Of a stretch of 64,000 bases of DNA, positions 46,056 to 56,949 are shown in pieces (position 1 is the first letter of the stretch; the number at the start of each line of letters is the position of its first letter). A program made the position numbers and the translations under genes. The DNA comes from Acanthaster planci (lineage: Eukaryota; Echinodermata; Asteroidea; Valvatida; Acanthasteridae). The DNA lies in the NCBI RefSeq assembly GCF_001949145.1, contig NW_019091404.1:3090885-3154884 (forward strand). The letters are read 5' to 3'. The notes beneath the pieces were generated by a model. It was not told the origin of the DNA and ran no database searches. It was given only the letters and a program-made list of their open reading frames with translations.

Positions 46056-48959
46056 ATGTCTTCGTTTCTGCCAGTCTTTATCTGGCGTATGCTTGGTCTG
46101 ATGGTGTTGCTGGTGTCGATATGCCACACTCAAGATATCGGCGATCCTGGACATCGCGTGATGACCTTAACATCCGAGCAGCGTGGCTCGGTGGGTCACA
46201 CTGCAGGCAGTGGTAGGTCACTTCCCTGCGTGCCTGACTATGATTACTGCCTGTGTTATGATGTGCATTATCGGAACCCAAACACTACCGTCTACATGAA
46301 GGTACAGTGCAACGTTGTTGGAGTCGATTTCGATTATTTAATGGAGGCTATCCCACCAGCAAAACTGATCCACCTCACGTGTCCTTTTGACAGAAGTGGT
46401 CACAATTTGACCGCTGAAACACTTGCTAAGCACGCCAATAGTCTCCAACGTCTTCAGCTGACCTTCTGCTCCTTGGAGGAAATCGACGTTGATACATTTT
46501 CAACAACAACTTCTTTGCGGATGGTTGACATCTTCTACGCTTCTCTGAGACCAAAAAATTTGCCAGCTTTTGGGGAAATTACGAATTATATCGGGAACAG
46601 AACAGTCACCATCCACTTACAAACTAATAAACTTACTACCTTGCCCGGATTTGCATTTGGAAGGGAGTGCAACAAGAACATTAGCAGTCTCTCTCTGAAT
46701 TCCAACAATATGGAAACGGTAGCTCCAAGAGCGTTTTGGGGGTTAAGTAAAATGAAAGGATTGTATCTGAACAACAATGACATTTCTGTCGTGCATAACG
46801 AAACGTTTGAGGGATGCCACAGCCTGGAAAAACTCGATCTTCACCATAACAATATCACTGTGGTCGAAGAGGGCGCCTTTGCTCCTCTGTCCTCTCTTCG
46901 AGTGTTGGACTTGCAAAGTAATCGCCTTCGATCCCTCGACGCAGGTGCATTCCGTGGGATGGGTCTCCTACAGTTCTTGAATCTCAGTTACAACAGTCTT
47001 GGCAGTTTGCCAGATGGAATCTTTGATGATCTTACGTCACTGAAGGAGCTTCACCTGGAGTGTAACTCCCTCCTTGCGTTTGATTCTAGAGCCGTCGGGT
47101 CACCTCTGGGCCACTTGGCCTTCTTTAATATCTCTCATAATTCACTTCGTGACGTCAAACCACACCTGCTGCAGACGAAGATGAGGAAACTCGTCCGCGT
47201 GGACTTCTCCTTCAATAATCTGCGCATGCTCCGCGCGGGCGCAGTCTATAACTTACCGTTGCTACAAGAAATTAATTTTCGCAACAATTCCCTGTCACAG
47301 TTGGAATGGCTTGCATTCGCGTTTACTCCCAAACTTATCTTGGTTGACTTTCGGTTTAATGATTTCAGCTTAGTGCCGGAAAAATTTATTGACTACTTTA
47401 TTGTGGAGGTGCAACGAGAGACAATACGTACGTTTGCAAGCGGAAATCCTTTCTCGTGTGGCTGTCTTTTATCTCTCTGGCTTAAACAGAACGCTAAAAA
47501 CTTGGGACCCGTGGAGCTGGTCGACATCGAAGAATTCGTGTGTGAAGCGCCCTCATTTGTCAAAGGGAAACATTTCATGCAAGTAGAGAAGGAATCATTT
47601 TGGTGTCCGCTTGAATCCTGTGTCATCGAAGGGTGTCATTGTTTCAACCGAACAATTGACAACGCGCCTATTATAATATGCTCCGAAGAGGTCGCCATGG
47701 CTGACTTTGGAGAACTGCCCGTTACTATGGTTACATTTGAGTGTCTAGGTTGCTTAGTTAATACGGGTATCTCGTCCATCCCCTCTGACAGTTTCGCAGG
47801 CCTCTCTCACCTAGAGAGCCTCAAGTTGATTGGAAACAATCTTACTTTTATAATTCAGGGAACCTTTTCTGACTTATCAAGCCTTCAGTTGCTGTCTTTG
47901 GGAAATAATCAGCTGTACGAAATCGACAGCGATGAGATGAAATCATTGGTGGTGTTGAAAACAGTTGATTTTCACGGCAACAGGTTGCATCACATGGGAC
48001 CAGATGTCTTTGCGTCCAGCCGAGGCTTACAAAGCATTGATTTGAGCGACAATAATCTAGCCGGCCTGCCCGAGGGTCTGTTTAACACAACGGATAATTT
48101 GCAATTACTGCGTCTCTATGGTAACCCACTTGTTTGCAATTGTTCTTTGCTCTGGCTTAAGCACTGGATTCAGCTGAACTTTCGTATCGTTGAGCAACTA
48201 GAACACGTGCTTTGTGTTACCAACGAAACGGACCTTTGGACACCAGTTGTGCAAGTGCCTGATGAAGACTTTGGTTGCACGAACAGCAGTGACGTCATCA
48301 CCAAAGTTGTTCTTAAGAGCAACGTTATTGCGCTCTCCGTAACCTCTTCCGTTGTGTTTGTTTTCTTTGTGGTTACTCTTGTTGCGGTAAGATATCGATT
48401 TACCATAAGGGTTCTCCTGTACACTCGTTTGGGATTTCACTGGTTTCACAGCCTAGAGGATGAGAACGAGGATGAGTTTGTATACGATTCCTACCTTGCT
48501 TACAGCGACGAAAACATTAAAGAAGCGATCAACGTTATAGGTCCACGGTTGGAAGAGAGAGCGCCCCCGTACACCCTGTGTCTACGCCACCGCGATTTCC
48601 CGGTTGGGGATTCCGTGGCAACTACCATCGTGGAGTCAATAAATACGAGCAAACGAACAATACTACTCCTCAGCCCAAGCTTTCTGGAGAACGAGTGGCG
48701 TTCGTTGGAATTTCAAGCAGCACATGCGCAGACGCTTCGGGATAAGAGGAATCGTATCATCATTGTCATCGTGGAGGAGTTTTCGAAAGATATGACGGGA
48801 GAAGATTTGCGGCTTTACATGTCAGCAAGCCGCTGTCTAAAAATGACAGATCCTCTGTTTTGGGATAAACTGTATTTCGCTTTACCCAAGAAGGTTAAGG
48901 TTCAGTCAAGGAATAGCGAACAACTGTTGGCCGACCAGGAATTCGAGTTAAACGCTTAA
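46056..48959 (+). CDS. Toll-like receptor, multi-cysteine-cluster (Toll/mccTLR) type
   Basis: Single-exon 967-aa type I membrane receptor for innate immunity or development. The chosen ATG (46056) starts a convincing signal peptide (SFLPVFIWRMLGLMVLLVSIC); an upstream in-frame ATG at 45957 would bury it. Domains in order: an LRRNT-like cysteine cluster near 58-85, leucine-rich repeats to about 460, and a first LRRCT (GNPFSCGCLLSLW, C468/C470). An LRRNT follows directly (C517, C522, C527, C529), then further LRRs, a second LRRCT (GNPLVCNCSLLWL, C694/C696), a membrane helix about 757-780 and a TIR domain about 810-950. The LRRCT-LRRNT pair inside the ectodomain defines the Drosophila-Toll-like architecture. 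TIR box 1 is YDSYLAYSDE and box 3 is FWDKL (935-939). Box 2 is RDFPVGD (846-852), with valine where vertebrate TLRs usually have the BB-loop proline. The ligand and any orthology to a named TLR are unknown. Confidence 0.95.
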   Translation: MSSFLPVFIWRMLGLMVLLVSICHTQDIGDPGHRVMTLTSEQRGSVGHTAGSGRSLPCVPDYDYCLCYDVHYRNPNTTVYMKVQCNVVGVDFDYLMEAIPPAKLIHLTCPFDRSGHNLTAETLAKHANSLQRLQLTFCSLEEIDVDTFSTTTSLRMVDIFYASLRPKNLPAFGEITNYIGNRTVTIHLQTNKLTTLPGFAFGRECNKNISSLSLNSNNMETVAPRAFWGLSKMKGLYLNNNDISVVHNETFEGCHSLEKLDLHHNNITVVEEGAFAPLSSLRVLDLQSNRLRSLDAGAFRGMGLLQFLNLSYNSLGSLPDGIFDDLTSLKELHLECNSLLAFDSRAVGSPLGHLAFFNISHNSLRDVKPHLLQTKMRKLVRVDFSFNNLRMLRAGAVYNLPLLQEINFRNNSLSQLEWLAFAFTPKLILVDFRFNDFSLVPEKFIDYFIVEVQRETIRTFASGNPFSCGCLLSLWLKQNAKNLGPVELVDIEEFVCEAPSFVKGKHFMQVEKESFWCPLESCVIEGCHCFNRTIDNAPIIICSEEVAMADFGELPVTMVTFECLGCLVNTGISSIPSDSFAGLSHLESLKLIGNNLTFIIQGTFSDLSSLQLLSLGNNQLYEIDSDEMKSLVVLKTVDFHGNRLHHMGPDVFASSRGLQSIDLSDNNLAGLPEGLFNTTDNLQLLRLYGNPLVCNCSLLWLKHWIQLNFRIVEQLEHVLCVTNETDLWTPVVQVPDEDFGCTNSSDVITKVVLKSNVIALSVTSSVVFVFFVVTLVAVRYRFTIRVLLYTRLGFHWFHSLEDENEDEFVYDSYLAYSDENIKEAINVIGPRLEERAPPYTLCLRHRDFPVGDSVATTIVESINTSKRTILLLSPSFLENEWRSLEFQAAHAQTLRDKRNRIIIVIVEEFSKDMTGEDLRLYMSASRCLKMTDPLFWDKLYFALPKKVKVQSRNSEQLLADQEFELNA

Positions 48960-49081
48960 GAAAATTTTTCATCATTGATAGGGACAATTTTGAAAACCAT
49001 TTTGTTAAACTTTAGTTTAATATTTGCCTGCATTTATGTTCTGAAAAATGTTTCGTGAGTGAATTCAATCATTTATCTATC

Positions 49082-49087
49082 AATAAA
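49082..49087 (+). promoter_or_regulatory. Polyadenylation signal of the Toll-like receptor
   Basis: AATAAA 123 bases after the TAA at 48957-48959, giving a compact 3' UTR for the intronless gene. Confidence 0.55.
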
Positions 49088-49360
49088 TCAAAATTTCATA
49101 TCACAACGGTGGAATGTTTCACACATGTAATCTGTTGAAGATGATAAGTCAAATCTGTGGCCTTGTCACTGAAAACAGCCAATTGGACTAGCAGATTCTG
49201 CTGATGACTGCACCGATCAAACAAAGGTTCCAAACCTTGTGTCTTGGAAAGTAATTCTGTAGTTAGTTACAGTTTCGGGGAGAGTGGTTAGACTTTTTTC
49301 ACAACAGTTCACCTGCGGTGGACAGATGTTTGTTAATACAATTCACTGTTTGTAATCTAA

Positions 49361-49400
49361 TTTTGTTTGTTTGTTTGTTTGTTTGTTTGTTTGTTTGTTT
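49361..49400 (+). repeat. (TTTG)n microsatellite
   Basis: About ten uninterrupted TTTG units. Confidence 0.9.
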
Positions 49401-50290
49401 TTTCACGCGTCTCCGGTCGCGCTGTTGAACTCTGCCGGAATGTACATGTATAGCTGCGTTCAGTCATGCGTGACTGGTGCGCCAACCTATAACACGCACT
49501 AAGCACGTCGAAGGCCGATGTAACTATAGCCTTTATAGGCCTATGCGCCATTTGACATGTCAGCCATGCTGCCATATGGTTAAGTTAGTAGCTGGAAGTG
49601 AAAGAGCGGCGGATTTCCTGTTTGTACGATCGAATTGTGAGTATAGACGCCAACATCATGTTTTTAACGATGCTCCTCTCCGTGTGAAGTGTAAAATCGA
49701 CCGAGTTTGTCCGTTGATCTGATAGACTCGAGGATGTTGAAAGTGTTTTCACGGGACATCACTCTGTGTGTGTCATACGGTAGTAGCCTGCCTTTTTAAC
49801 AAGCTGCATGTTTTAGTGGGAAATACGAATCTGCTTATGTAAGTACATGTATACTTCATAATGAAAAGAACTGACAGACATTGCTGTGTATCTGCATACA
49901 AAACCAACAAATTAAACCCAAATAAACAAAAGTGAGTTAGGGAAATTTGTCAAGTGATTGATCCGATGCAGTCGATAACAATGGTTATCAGAACCATATG
50001 GTACAATGAATTCGTTCCAAGGGTGACTCTATGTAAATACATTAAACAAGTCCCAACCTTTCATTGTCTGCATAAATGCCGCAAGGTTTATTGTGATTGA
50101 CAAATTCGGATCTGATTAATAAAAGTAGAAAATTTGTCGTAGTGTGGAGCGACGACATGTGAATGAACTTTGGTTCAAAAGCGTCAATAAGCCGACTTCA
50201 AGTTCCTGTTTGCTCCTGGCAATAAAAATTATGACAAACATTAGTTGTTCACTATTGAATGTAATCAGTCTCTCAAAAATCTCCAATGAA

Positions 50291-50641
50291 CAGAGTTGTA
50301 ATGACTCGAGTCAACTTGGACTCGACTCAAGTCCGAATCGAGTCACAATTTTTGGCGACTCGACTTGACTCCCGACTGGTAAATGACTCGACTCTACTCG
50401 AGTCTCTGCGACCGAATGACTCCAATTTATTTTCTGTATGTCTTAATCAAATACCAAAAACTGACTTATGTAGTTGTGTTTTTATTCCTATTTTGTTCAA
50501 ACATTTGTGACTCCAATTGACTCGAGCTTGGTATTCGACTCGGCTTCACAGAGTGACTTCTGGACCTACAGACTCGAATCACAATATTAAATGACTTAAG
50601 TTGACTCAAGTCACCAAATTCAGTGACTCGTTACAACACTG
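50291..50641. mobile_element. hAT-type non-autonomous element with 8-bp target duplication
   Basis: The 351-bp element begins CAGAGTTGTAATGACTC and ends GAGTCACT...GACTCGTTACAACACTG, terminal inverted repeats of 17 bp with three mismatches and the CAG...CTG ends typical of hAT. CCAATGAA directly flanks both ends (50283-50290 and 50642-50649), a perfect 8-bp target duplication as hAT transposases make. The interior is full of subterminal ACTCGA / GACTCGAGT repeats in both orientations, likely transposase binding sites. There is no coding capacity. Confidence 0.85.
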
Positions 50642-50955
50642 CCAATGAATTGCATTCGCCTGAACAGATTAGGTCTAAACACCGTTCCAGTCTGCCAGGT
50701 GTTGACTCTGCGTGTGTATTAGTAAGGATAACGCTTCAGTACATTTAATAAAGTGTTTCCAAGTGAACCGAGACGGTTCATAAGCCAGGAGCATATCGTG
50801 CAATAATTTCCACAGCTATGAAAAAGAATAAAACCTCATATTTCATGATTCTATGATAGGATTATATAGCAATGATGTTCATGTACTTTGTAGTAGTAAC
50901 ATGCATTCTACATTTTGATTTCACAAATTGCCGATATCACTTCTATTACGGGTGA

Positions 50956-51104
50956 TTCACAGTCTTGCGCCTCCAAGAGTTGGCAACGTGTTGGCCAATC
51001 AAGATGCCCAGAACTTGTCGACCCAATGCGTGTTTGAAAAGGGTCGACAGATTTCGAGCGTTGCGATTGGCCAACGCAAACTCTTGGAGGCGCACTATTG
51101 TGAA
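50956..51104. mobile_element. Foldback MITE family, copy 2
   Basis: Diverged copy of the 20071-20224 element: the left arm has TTGCGCCTCCAAGAGTTGGC and the right arm has AACTCTTGGAGGCGCACTAT followed by TGTGAA. It shares GTTGGCCAATC and two GGTCGAC/GTCGACC motifs. The same hairpin layout over 149 bp confirms a repeat family. Confidence 0.75.
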
Positions 51105-53102
51105 GCGCGCGTTTAGATGGTCATCGTCCTTTAGCCCTTACCTTCTCAAATCTCAAATCAAAATCAGTCGGGAGGTCTTGAGAGGACTGATACATTGACG
51201 AAGGAACTGATTTCATGCAAAACGAGTGATGCCCCTTGAAGTTTATGTACAAAAAGACAGTGCCATTTTGTTTGTCGTGCCTGTAAGATGGATTATGGGA
51301 AATTCAGAGCCCGTTGAGCACAAACACTTGGAAAGTTTTATGTTTAATTGATGGTGGCTATGGACGCCATCGTACTTTTCGTTGTACGACCTAAACCGTA
51401 AACGTATTTCTGCAACCTGTTGCTCCCAAGCCAAGGATGCCTTTTGCCCTTCGCTTTATGCCATGTATTCGTCAGAGACGGCTTCATGGCTAATTCTTTT
51501 CATCTAAAGCAAGAGAATGACAAAGAAAACCTGGTATCCAAGGCCGCCTCAGGTTGGCTCAGCACTGACCCACAGTCTTTAATACTCACGCAAAATGAAT
51601 TGAGGACTGTCGTGTGTTCGTTTTGTATGCTCTTTGAAAAGTTGTGAACTTAATATTGCGCTTCTTTGATGCCCACATAAACATAACAGGCTTAGTGGCT
51701 TGGGTTGAGGGTTAAGGCTTTACCGGATGAAACAGGTTTAATGAGGGTGTAAGGAAGAGAAACAGTGAAACCACATCCACACCAGACACTGTTGGAAAAG
51801 GGGACGAACATTTCTATTGAAAGTGTTTTTTTCCCCAAAACAGTTCTGTCCCCAGGGATAAAAATTCTAATAAAATGTTAATAAACATCGAAAGAGCTTC
51901 ATGACACACACGTTAAGTCTTCAAATTGTGTTTGCATATACATTATACAAACGTAATAAAGAGACGTTTTGTACCCGTTACTTTTATAAGTTGTTTTGAA
52001 AGTGCTGCATTTATGCGGGTTGCAATTTAAACCTAATTAGCGTTGATCGTAACAGCAGAAAGTCAATCCTTGAATCAAAAATTCGCAGAGCTCGACACTT
52101 GATGATGACTTGAAAACCATATGTTGACAAACGCGTCCTGCCTGGAGAACGGCGACTTCAGCACGCATCTTCATAGACAGCATGAATGCTCACAATCATA
52201 CATGTTCATAATGTAGACAGACTGCATATCACGTGTATGGTGTTTCACCCAACAGTATGCTTTTCACTTGTAAGCACTGACGGGCGATGATAGTTTAGTA
52301 TAATACTTTGGACTGTGTTTTTATTGCTGCATATTCATCTCCAATACCCGCAGTTATATAAACCAAATTATGGCAAAGAGGATGTACTGTCGATATGCAT
52401 GGAAATATCCTACACTTTACCTGCAATATCCACACTTCAACAGTGGTACTTTCAAGAAACGAGTAATTACAAACCCCCTTTTAAACTGTCGTTATAACGA
52501 CCGAATATTTAACAACCACGCTCGTCTACATATAGTCTCAATGCTGTAGAAACTACGAGCCCCAACATCAAAAGCCTATACCATCTACCAACGAATTACA
52601 TGTTCATCAGTTAGCAGAAAGCGTATTGGTGCCACCTCGCCTCCACAGGCCCGATGTGTAAGGAAGCCATTTTGATCATGTTCTTGGAATCTGTCTTCTT
52701 CAATGTAATGTGTCAAATGGGGATGGTGCCAGACTATTTTGGGTTCCATGCCTCACTTTCTTTTTTGATGGACGATCACATGCATTTCCAAGATCCTGTG
52801 GTCCGTTCGCTTATAGATTATTCCTGATTCTGTGGCATATGACGATGAAATTTTTGCCAGAAAATAATTTGCCACGTTTAGCGCTTCGCACTGCACTTCA
52901 AAAATAATAAAGGATAAAATTTTAGACTACTAGATTATTAGACTGCTAACAATTTAAACTAATTACAAGATTTTTCACCATTTTGCTTTCCCAGGTAAAT
53001 GTTGCATCATGGGAGATATTTTGTGAAGTGTCATTTCACCAGACTCTGACCTGAACATCGAGCTGTTTCGGAAGATACTTATCATCTAGAATACCAGCGA
53101 AA

Positions 53103-56100
53103 ATGGCGTTTTGTTGCAGTGCATTGAAAAGTGTGTGTCGCTTGAAGACTATTGACGTCAACTCTACCGAATCCCAATTCAAACGATGTCTGACAACCGT
53201 AGATTTGACTATTCTGGGTATGGGGACGATGATGGGATCAGGGTTGTATGTACTTACTGGCGTCGTTGCCAAGGAAACCGCTGGTCCTGCTGTCATTTTG
53301 TCCTACCTCATTGCAGCCATTGTGTCAATCATGGCGGCGATGTGTTACGCGGAGTTTGGCTCTCGCGTACCAGTGACAGGATCTGCTTATACGTATACGT
53401 ATGTCACGATTGGCGAGCTGTGGGCCTTTGTGATTGGCTGGAACTTGGTACTCGAATACGTTGTGGGCGGGGCTGCAGTTGCGCGTTCCTTTAGCGGCTA
53501 TTTGGACGAAATGATTGGCTATCGTTTGAGCAACTTCACGAAGAATGTTATCTTTGGAGGTCATGCAATACACATACAGTATTTTGCAGAATATCCCGAT
53601 CTTTTCTCCGGAATTTTACTGGTGTTTGTGTTACTCTTCGTTATTCTGGGCGCTAAAGTATCAGCAAGATGCCTAAATGTCATGGTAACAGTCAACCTTT
53701 CCGTGGTTGTCTTTGTGTTTGTTTCCGGTACTTTCTTGGGTGATTTGAGGAACTGGAGCGATTTTCTGCCGTTCGGTTTCGCTGGGGCGTTCTCAGGAGC
53801 AGCTAGCTGTTTCTTTGCTTTCACCGGATTCGACACCATTGCACTGTCAAGCGAGGAGGCGCTTGATCATGAGAAGGGTGTGCCTCGCGCCACGGGCCTT
53901 TCTATCGTGTTTGCCGGTCTGTCTTACGTCGCAGTCTCAGTCTCATTGACGCTTACGATGCCTTACTACGAGATACACGAGGAGGCTGCGTTTTCTTACG
54001 CATTGGCACTCCATGGGTTGGTTTGGGCTAAATATGTCGTAGGATTGGGCGCTTTGTGTGGTATGTTTACATCCCTCCTTGGTACACTGTTCTCGTTACC
54101 TCGCTCCGTATATGCAATGGCTAACGATGGTCTTCTATTCGCTTTCCTGGCGAAAGTTTCTGAGCGAACTCGAGTTCCGGTGGTAGCAGCGGTGTTATTT
54201 GGTCTCCTTTCAGCCGTTTTAGCTGTTGTGTTTGACTTGGCTGCCTTGGTAGAGTTCATGTCCATAGGCGTACTGATGGCTTATGCAATTGTTGCTGGTG
54301 CAGTGATTGTGCTGAGGTACAAGCCTTCCCATGGCTTAAAGAGCTCAAGAGCTAGCTCGGTCGAGCCTGCCATGCCTCTAAGCGACAGTGATGGCGAAGA
54401 GAAAGGGATGGTTGCTCCTGAAGAAGCTAACACAGACGGGGAACTTCTCGATGTACTGGAAGCAGAGGGAAGCTTGAAGCGACACTTTAGGTTTCTGACA
54501 TTTCTTGCCGACCGTGAGCCGGGCGAGGTAGTGTGCGTCTGTCTGTTTCTAACAGTCATCTTACAGACGTCAGTAGTGGTGTTTGGTGTGGTGGCATGGG
54601 AGTCAATCGAGGCTGGAGAATGGTGGGCAGCACTCTCAATGATTTTGCTTGTTACCTTGGCAATCGTCACATTTCTGCCCATACCAATGCACAATCAGAC
54701 GAGGAACGGCCATGGATACAGTGTAAGAAACATAGATTTTTTGGTTTATGCTGTCTTGGATATTTAGTGAGCCTCATAAATTTCGGATGACAGCAGTCTT
54801 CGCGATGCCACTTTTGTTTTAATTGGGCTGCACTTCACTGGCGTGGCGGCTACGCAGATCCATGGACTTGCGCAGTTCCCATGACTACTAGGACTGGCAG
54901 GACTTTAAAAGCAAATAGGAATGTAGGATTATGTCGATTCCGTGTAGCAGTTTCATGAATTTGTTTCAAGTGAAAGGGTTACATTTAACAGCTTGGCGTT
55001 TTACACATTTTTTAGGTCAATTGTATGTGGGACTCTTCGATTAATTTTTTCTCCATTTTTATAAATATATTTTCCGTCGCTCCACAGGTACCCTTAGTGC
55101 CCTACCTTCCCATGGTAAGCATACTCTGTGATATCATTCTAATGGTCCTGCTCAAGCCGGTCACGTGGGTTCGATTTGCAATCTGGGCTGGACTAGGTGA
55201 GTCACATGTTAGTCTTAATACTCCACTGCGCTGCGTCTGTGCTCTAATTTGCATAATACTGTGTGATAAGCATTTGCAAGTTAAATTTGAATAAATTCTG
55301 GTACACTGAGTTCTTTAAATTAACGTGAACATAACAACTTGAATTCTCCATACTAAAACCACTGTTGCTATACCTCGNNNNNNNNNNNNNNNNNNNNNNN
55401 NNNNNNNNNNNNNNNNNNNNNNNNNNNNNNNNNNNNNNNNNNNNNNNNNNNNNNNNNNNNNNNNNNNNNNNNNNNNNNNNNNNNNNNNNNNNNNNNNNNN
55501 NNNNNNNNNNNNNNNNNNNNNNNNNNNNNNNNNNNNNNNNNNNNNNNNNNNNNTTGGGATTCGGGGTAAGCATTTGCTTAGTTACACAAGAGACGCCTTG
55601 CAACAATACACTGTTCTCAATGGATAAGAACGGCACAGAGGAACCAGTCCATACCAGGGATGGTGGTCGCTATGCAAAAGCTTGCCCCGAATCACGAGGT
55701 ATAGCAATCGTGTCTTTTGTCTGGGGAATTCAAATTGTTACATTTCTATGCAATCAGATAACACAGTGTACCAGATTTTATTCAACTTTAACTCGCAAGT
55801 GGCTTATTTGAGCAAGGCCGTCTTCTGAGATTGTTTCGCATGCTCACAGTTACTTCATGCTGAAGGGGGTGACCTTGCATTAATAATTCACACATCGGCA
55901 TTTCATTCACTGAGGCTCCATTAGACTTGTCTTTAACATTTTCAAATTTTGTATTAAACTGAAGCTTTTGAACAAAACATCTTTACGCATCAGAACCCAG
56001 ATGAGAACGTATTATTCCAGTTTCTAAATACTGCTCATCAGATCAATGTCATTATTGTTCTCAGGTCTGCTGGTGTATGGGTCATACGGTTATTGCAACA

Positions 56101-56270
56101 GTGTCGAGGGTCGCGAAAGGAAGGCTACCAGTAATCAACCGAAATATAAGATCATCACCAACGACAATGTAACTTCGCCTCTGTCTCTGTATGGAACGAT
56201 TTCACTACAGCAGCCCAAGTCAGCAGATCAGGACACTGAAACGGAAAAAACGATCAAAACTGAATTGTAA
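53103..56270 (+). CDS. SLC7A4: Cationic amino-acid-transporter family protein, SLC7A4-like
   Basis: Three coding exons: 53103-54722, 55088-55196 and 56065-56270 (TAA 56268-56270). They join in phases 0 and 1 and total 1935 nt, 644 aa (human SLC7A4 about 635). It is an APC-superfamily polytopic plasma-membrane protein of the CAT group. Seen in order: basic N-terminus with QFKRCLTTVDL, the helix-1 substrate-site motif GMGTMMGSGLYVLTG, ETAGPAVILSYLIA, CYAEFGSRVPVTGSAYTYTY, GELWAFVIGWNLVLEYVVGG and AVARSFSGYLDEM. Further on come PFGFAGAFSGAASCFFAFTG, SSEEALDHEKGVPRA, SLPRSVYAMANDGLL and, in exon 2, VPLVPYLPM...TWVRFAIWAGLG. GGAAVARxxSGYLD and SSEEA favour SLC7A4 over the classical CAT1-3, so transport of cationic amino acids should not be assumed; human SLC7A4 has no clear activity. 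The exon 3 tail is polar. Intron 2 contains the N gap. Confidence 0.9.
55266..55807. repeat. Large inverted repeat bracketing the assembly gap
   Basis: The left arm 55266-55377 and right arm 55695-55807 are imperfect reverse complements over about 112 bp. The innermost 13 bp (TTGCTATACCTCG / CGAGGTATAGCAA) match perfectly. Further out, CTGGTACACTGAG matches CACAGTGTACCAG and CTTGCAAATG-type ends also pair. The symmetry centre falls near 55536, inside the N run. It is either a foldback transposon or two head-to-head repeat copies in SLC7A4-like intron 2. Confidence 0.75.
55378..55553. other. Assembly gap (176 N)
   Basis: A run of N in intron 2 of the SLC7A4-like gene, lying over one half of the inverted repeat. 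Its true length is unknown. Confidence 0.99.
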
Positions 56271-56949
56271 ATTAAGAGCTTGTTGTTGTGCGGCGCTCAC
56301 TTGGCACTTGTTAATTAATGGCCGGATTGAAACGTGTATGCGTGGCATGCATTTTGTTTATTCATGAAACTATTCTCTTGCCGATAACGATACCAAACTC
56401 TTAGGATATGGGCAAGTAATTATAAGGGCTCAAGAATTAAACATAATCAGAGGAAAAAAAGCTCTTTTTCAAAAACCCTGCAAGGAAGTGTAATACGGTC
56501 ATTCTATAACTTCAGGGTCCAAAAGTGTGACATCATTTTGTGTCTCTGTTACATCTGACCTGTGTAATTTGACTTGGAAATATTCCTGAATTTGATTTCA
56601 AACTAGATTTATTTTTATTTGTTTGGAACGTTATTTGCATAAATTCATCACTCGGGGAAAAATCATATGTCAGATGTGACAGGACACAAAAATAGACCCC
56701 TAATTTATAGATTGACCCACTAGCGAAGGAAATGAAACAACAGTTATCGCCGGGTAATTTTTAAAAGCTATGACAGCTAAATTTTCTTAGAATAAGATTT
56801 GAGATTTTAAGACCATATTTGTTTATAATGGGACTTAATTATCAGTACTGAAAGACGAAGAATACAAAGACTAGGAAACCCAATTTTAAACTTGTTATAA
56901 GCAGGATGTTGTACATGTATCAACAGTACTCTTATATGGAATTCTATAT
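56271..56949. other. Downstream region of the SLC7A4-like gene
   Basis: ATTAAA at 56436-56441 is the best candidate poly(A) signal. An inverted repeat at 56536-56692 follows. No further coding exon was seen. Confidence 0.35.
56536..56692. repeat. Imperfect inverted repeat (about 29-bp arms)
   Basis: The left arm starts TTTTGTGTCTCTGTTACATC, followed by TGACCTGTG. The right arm is CATATGTCAGATGTGACAGG, followed by ACACAAAAA, its reverse complement with few mismatches. It is probably a MITE remnant. Confidence 0.6.

Larger units (their letters stand above)
49088..52994. other. Intergenic region Toll-like receptor to SLC7A4-like gene
   Basis: No coding exon recognised. It contains a TTTG microsatellite, an hAT-type element (50291-50641), the second copy of a foldback MITE (50956-51104) and a diverged dispersed repeat near 52706-52770 related to 1538-1600. 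A tttcccag acceptor just before 52996 may start the 5' UTR exon of the next gene. Confidence 0.35.
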
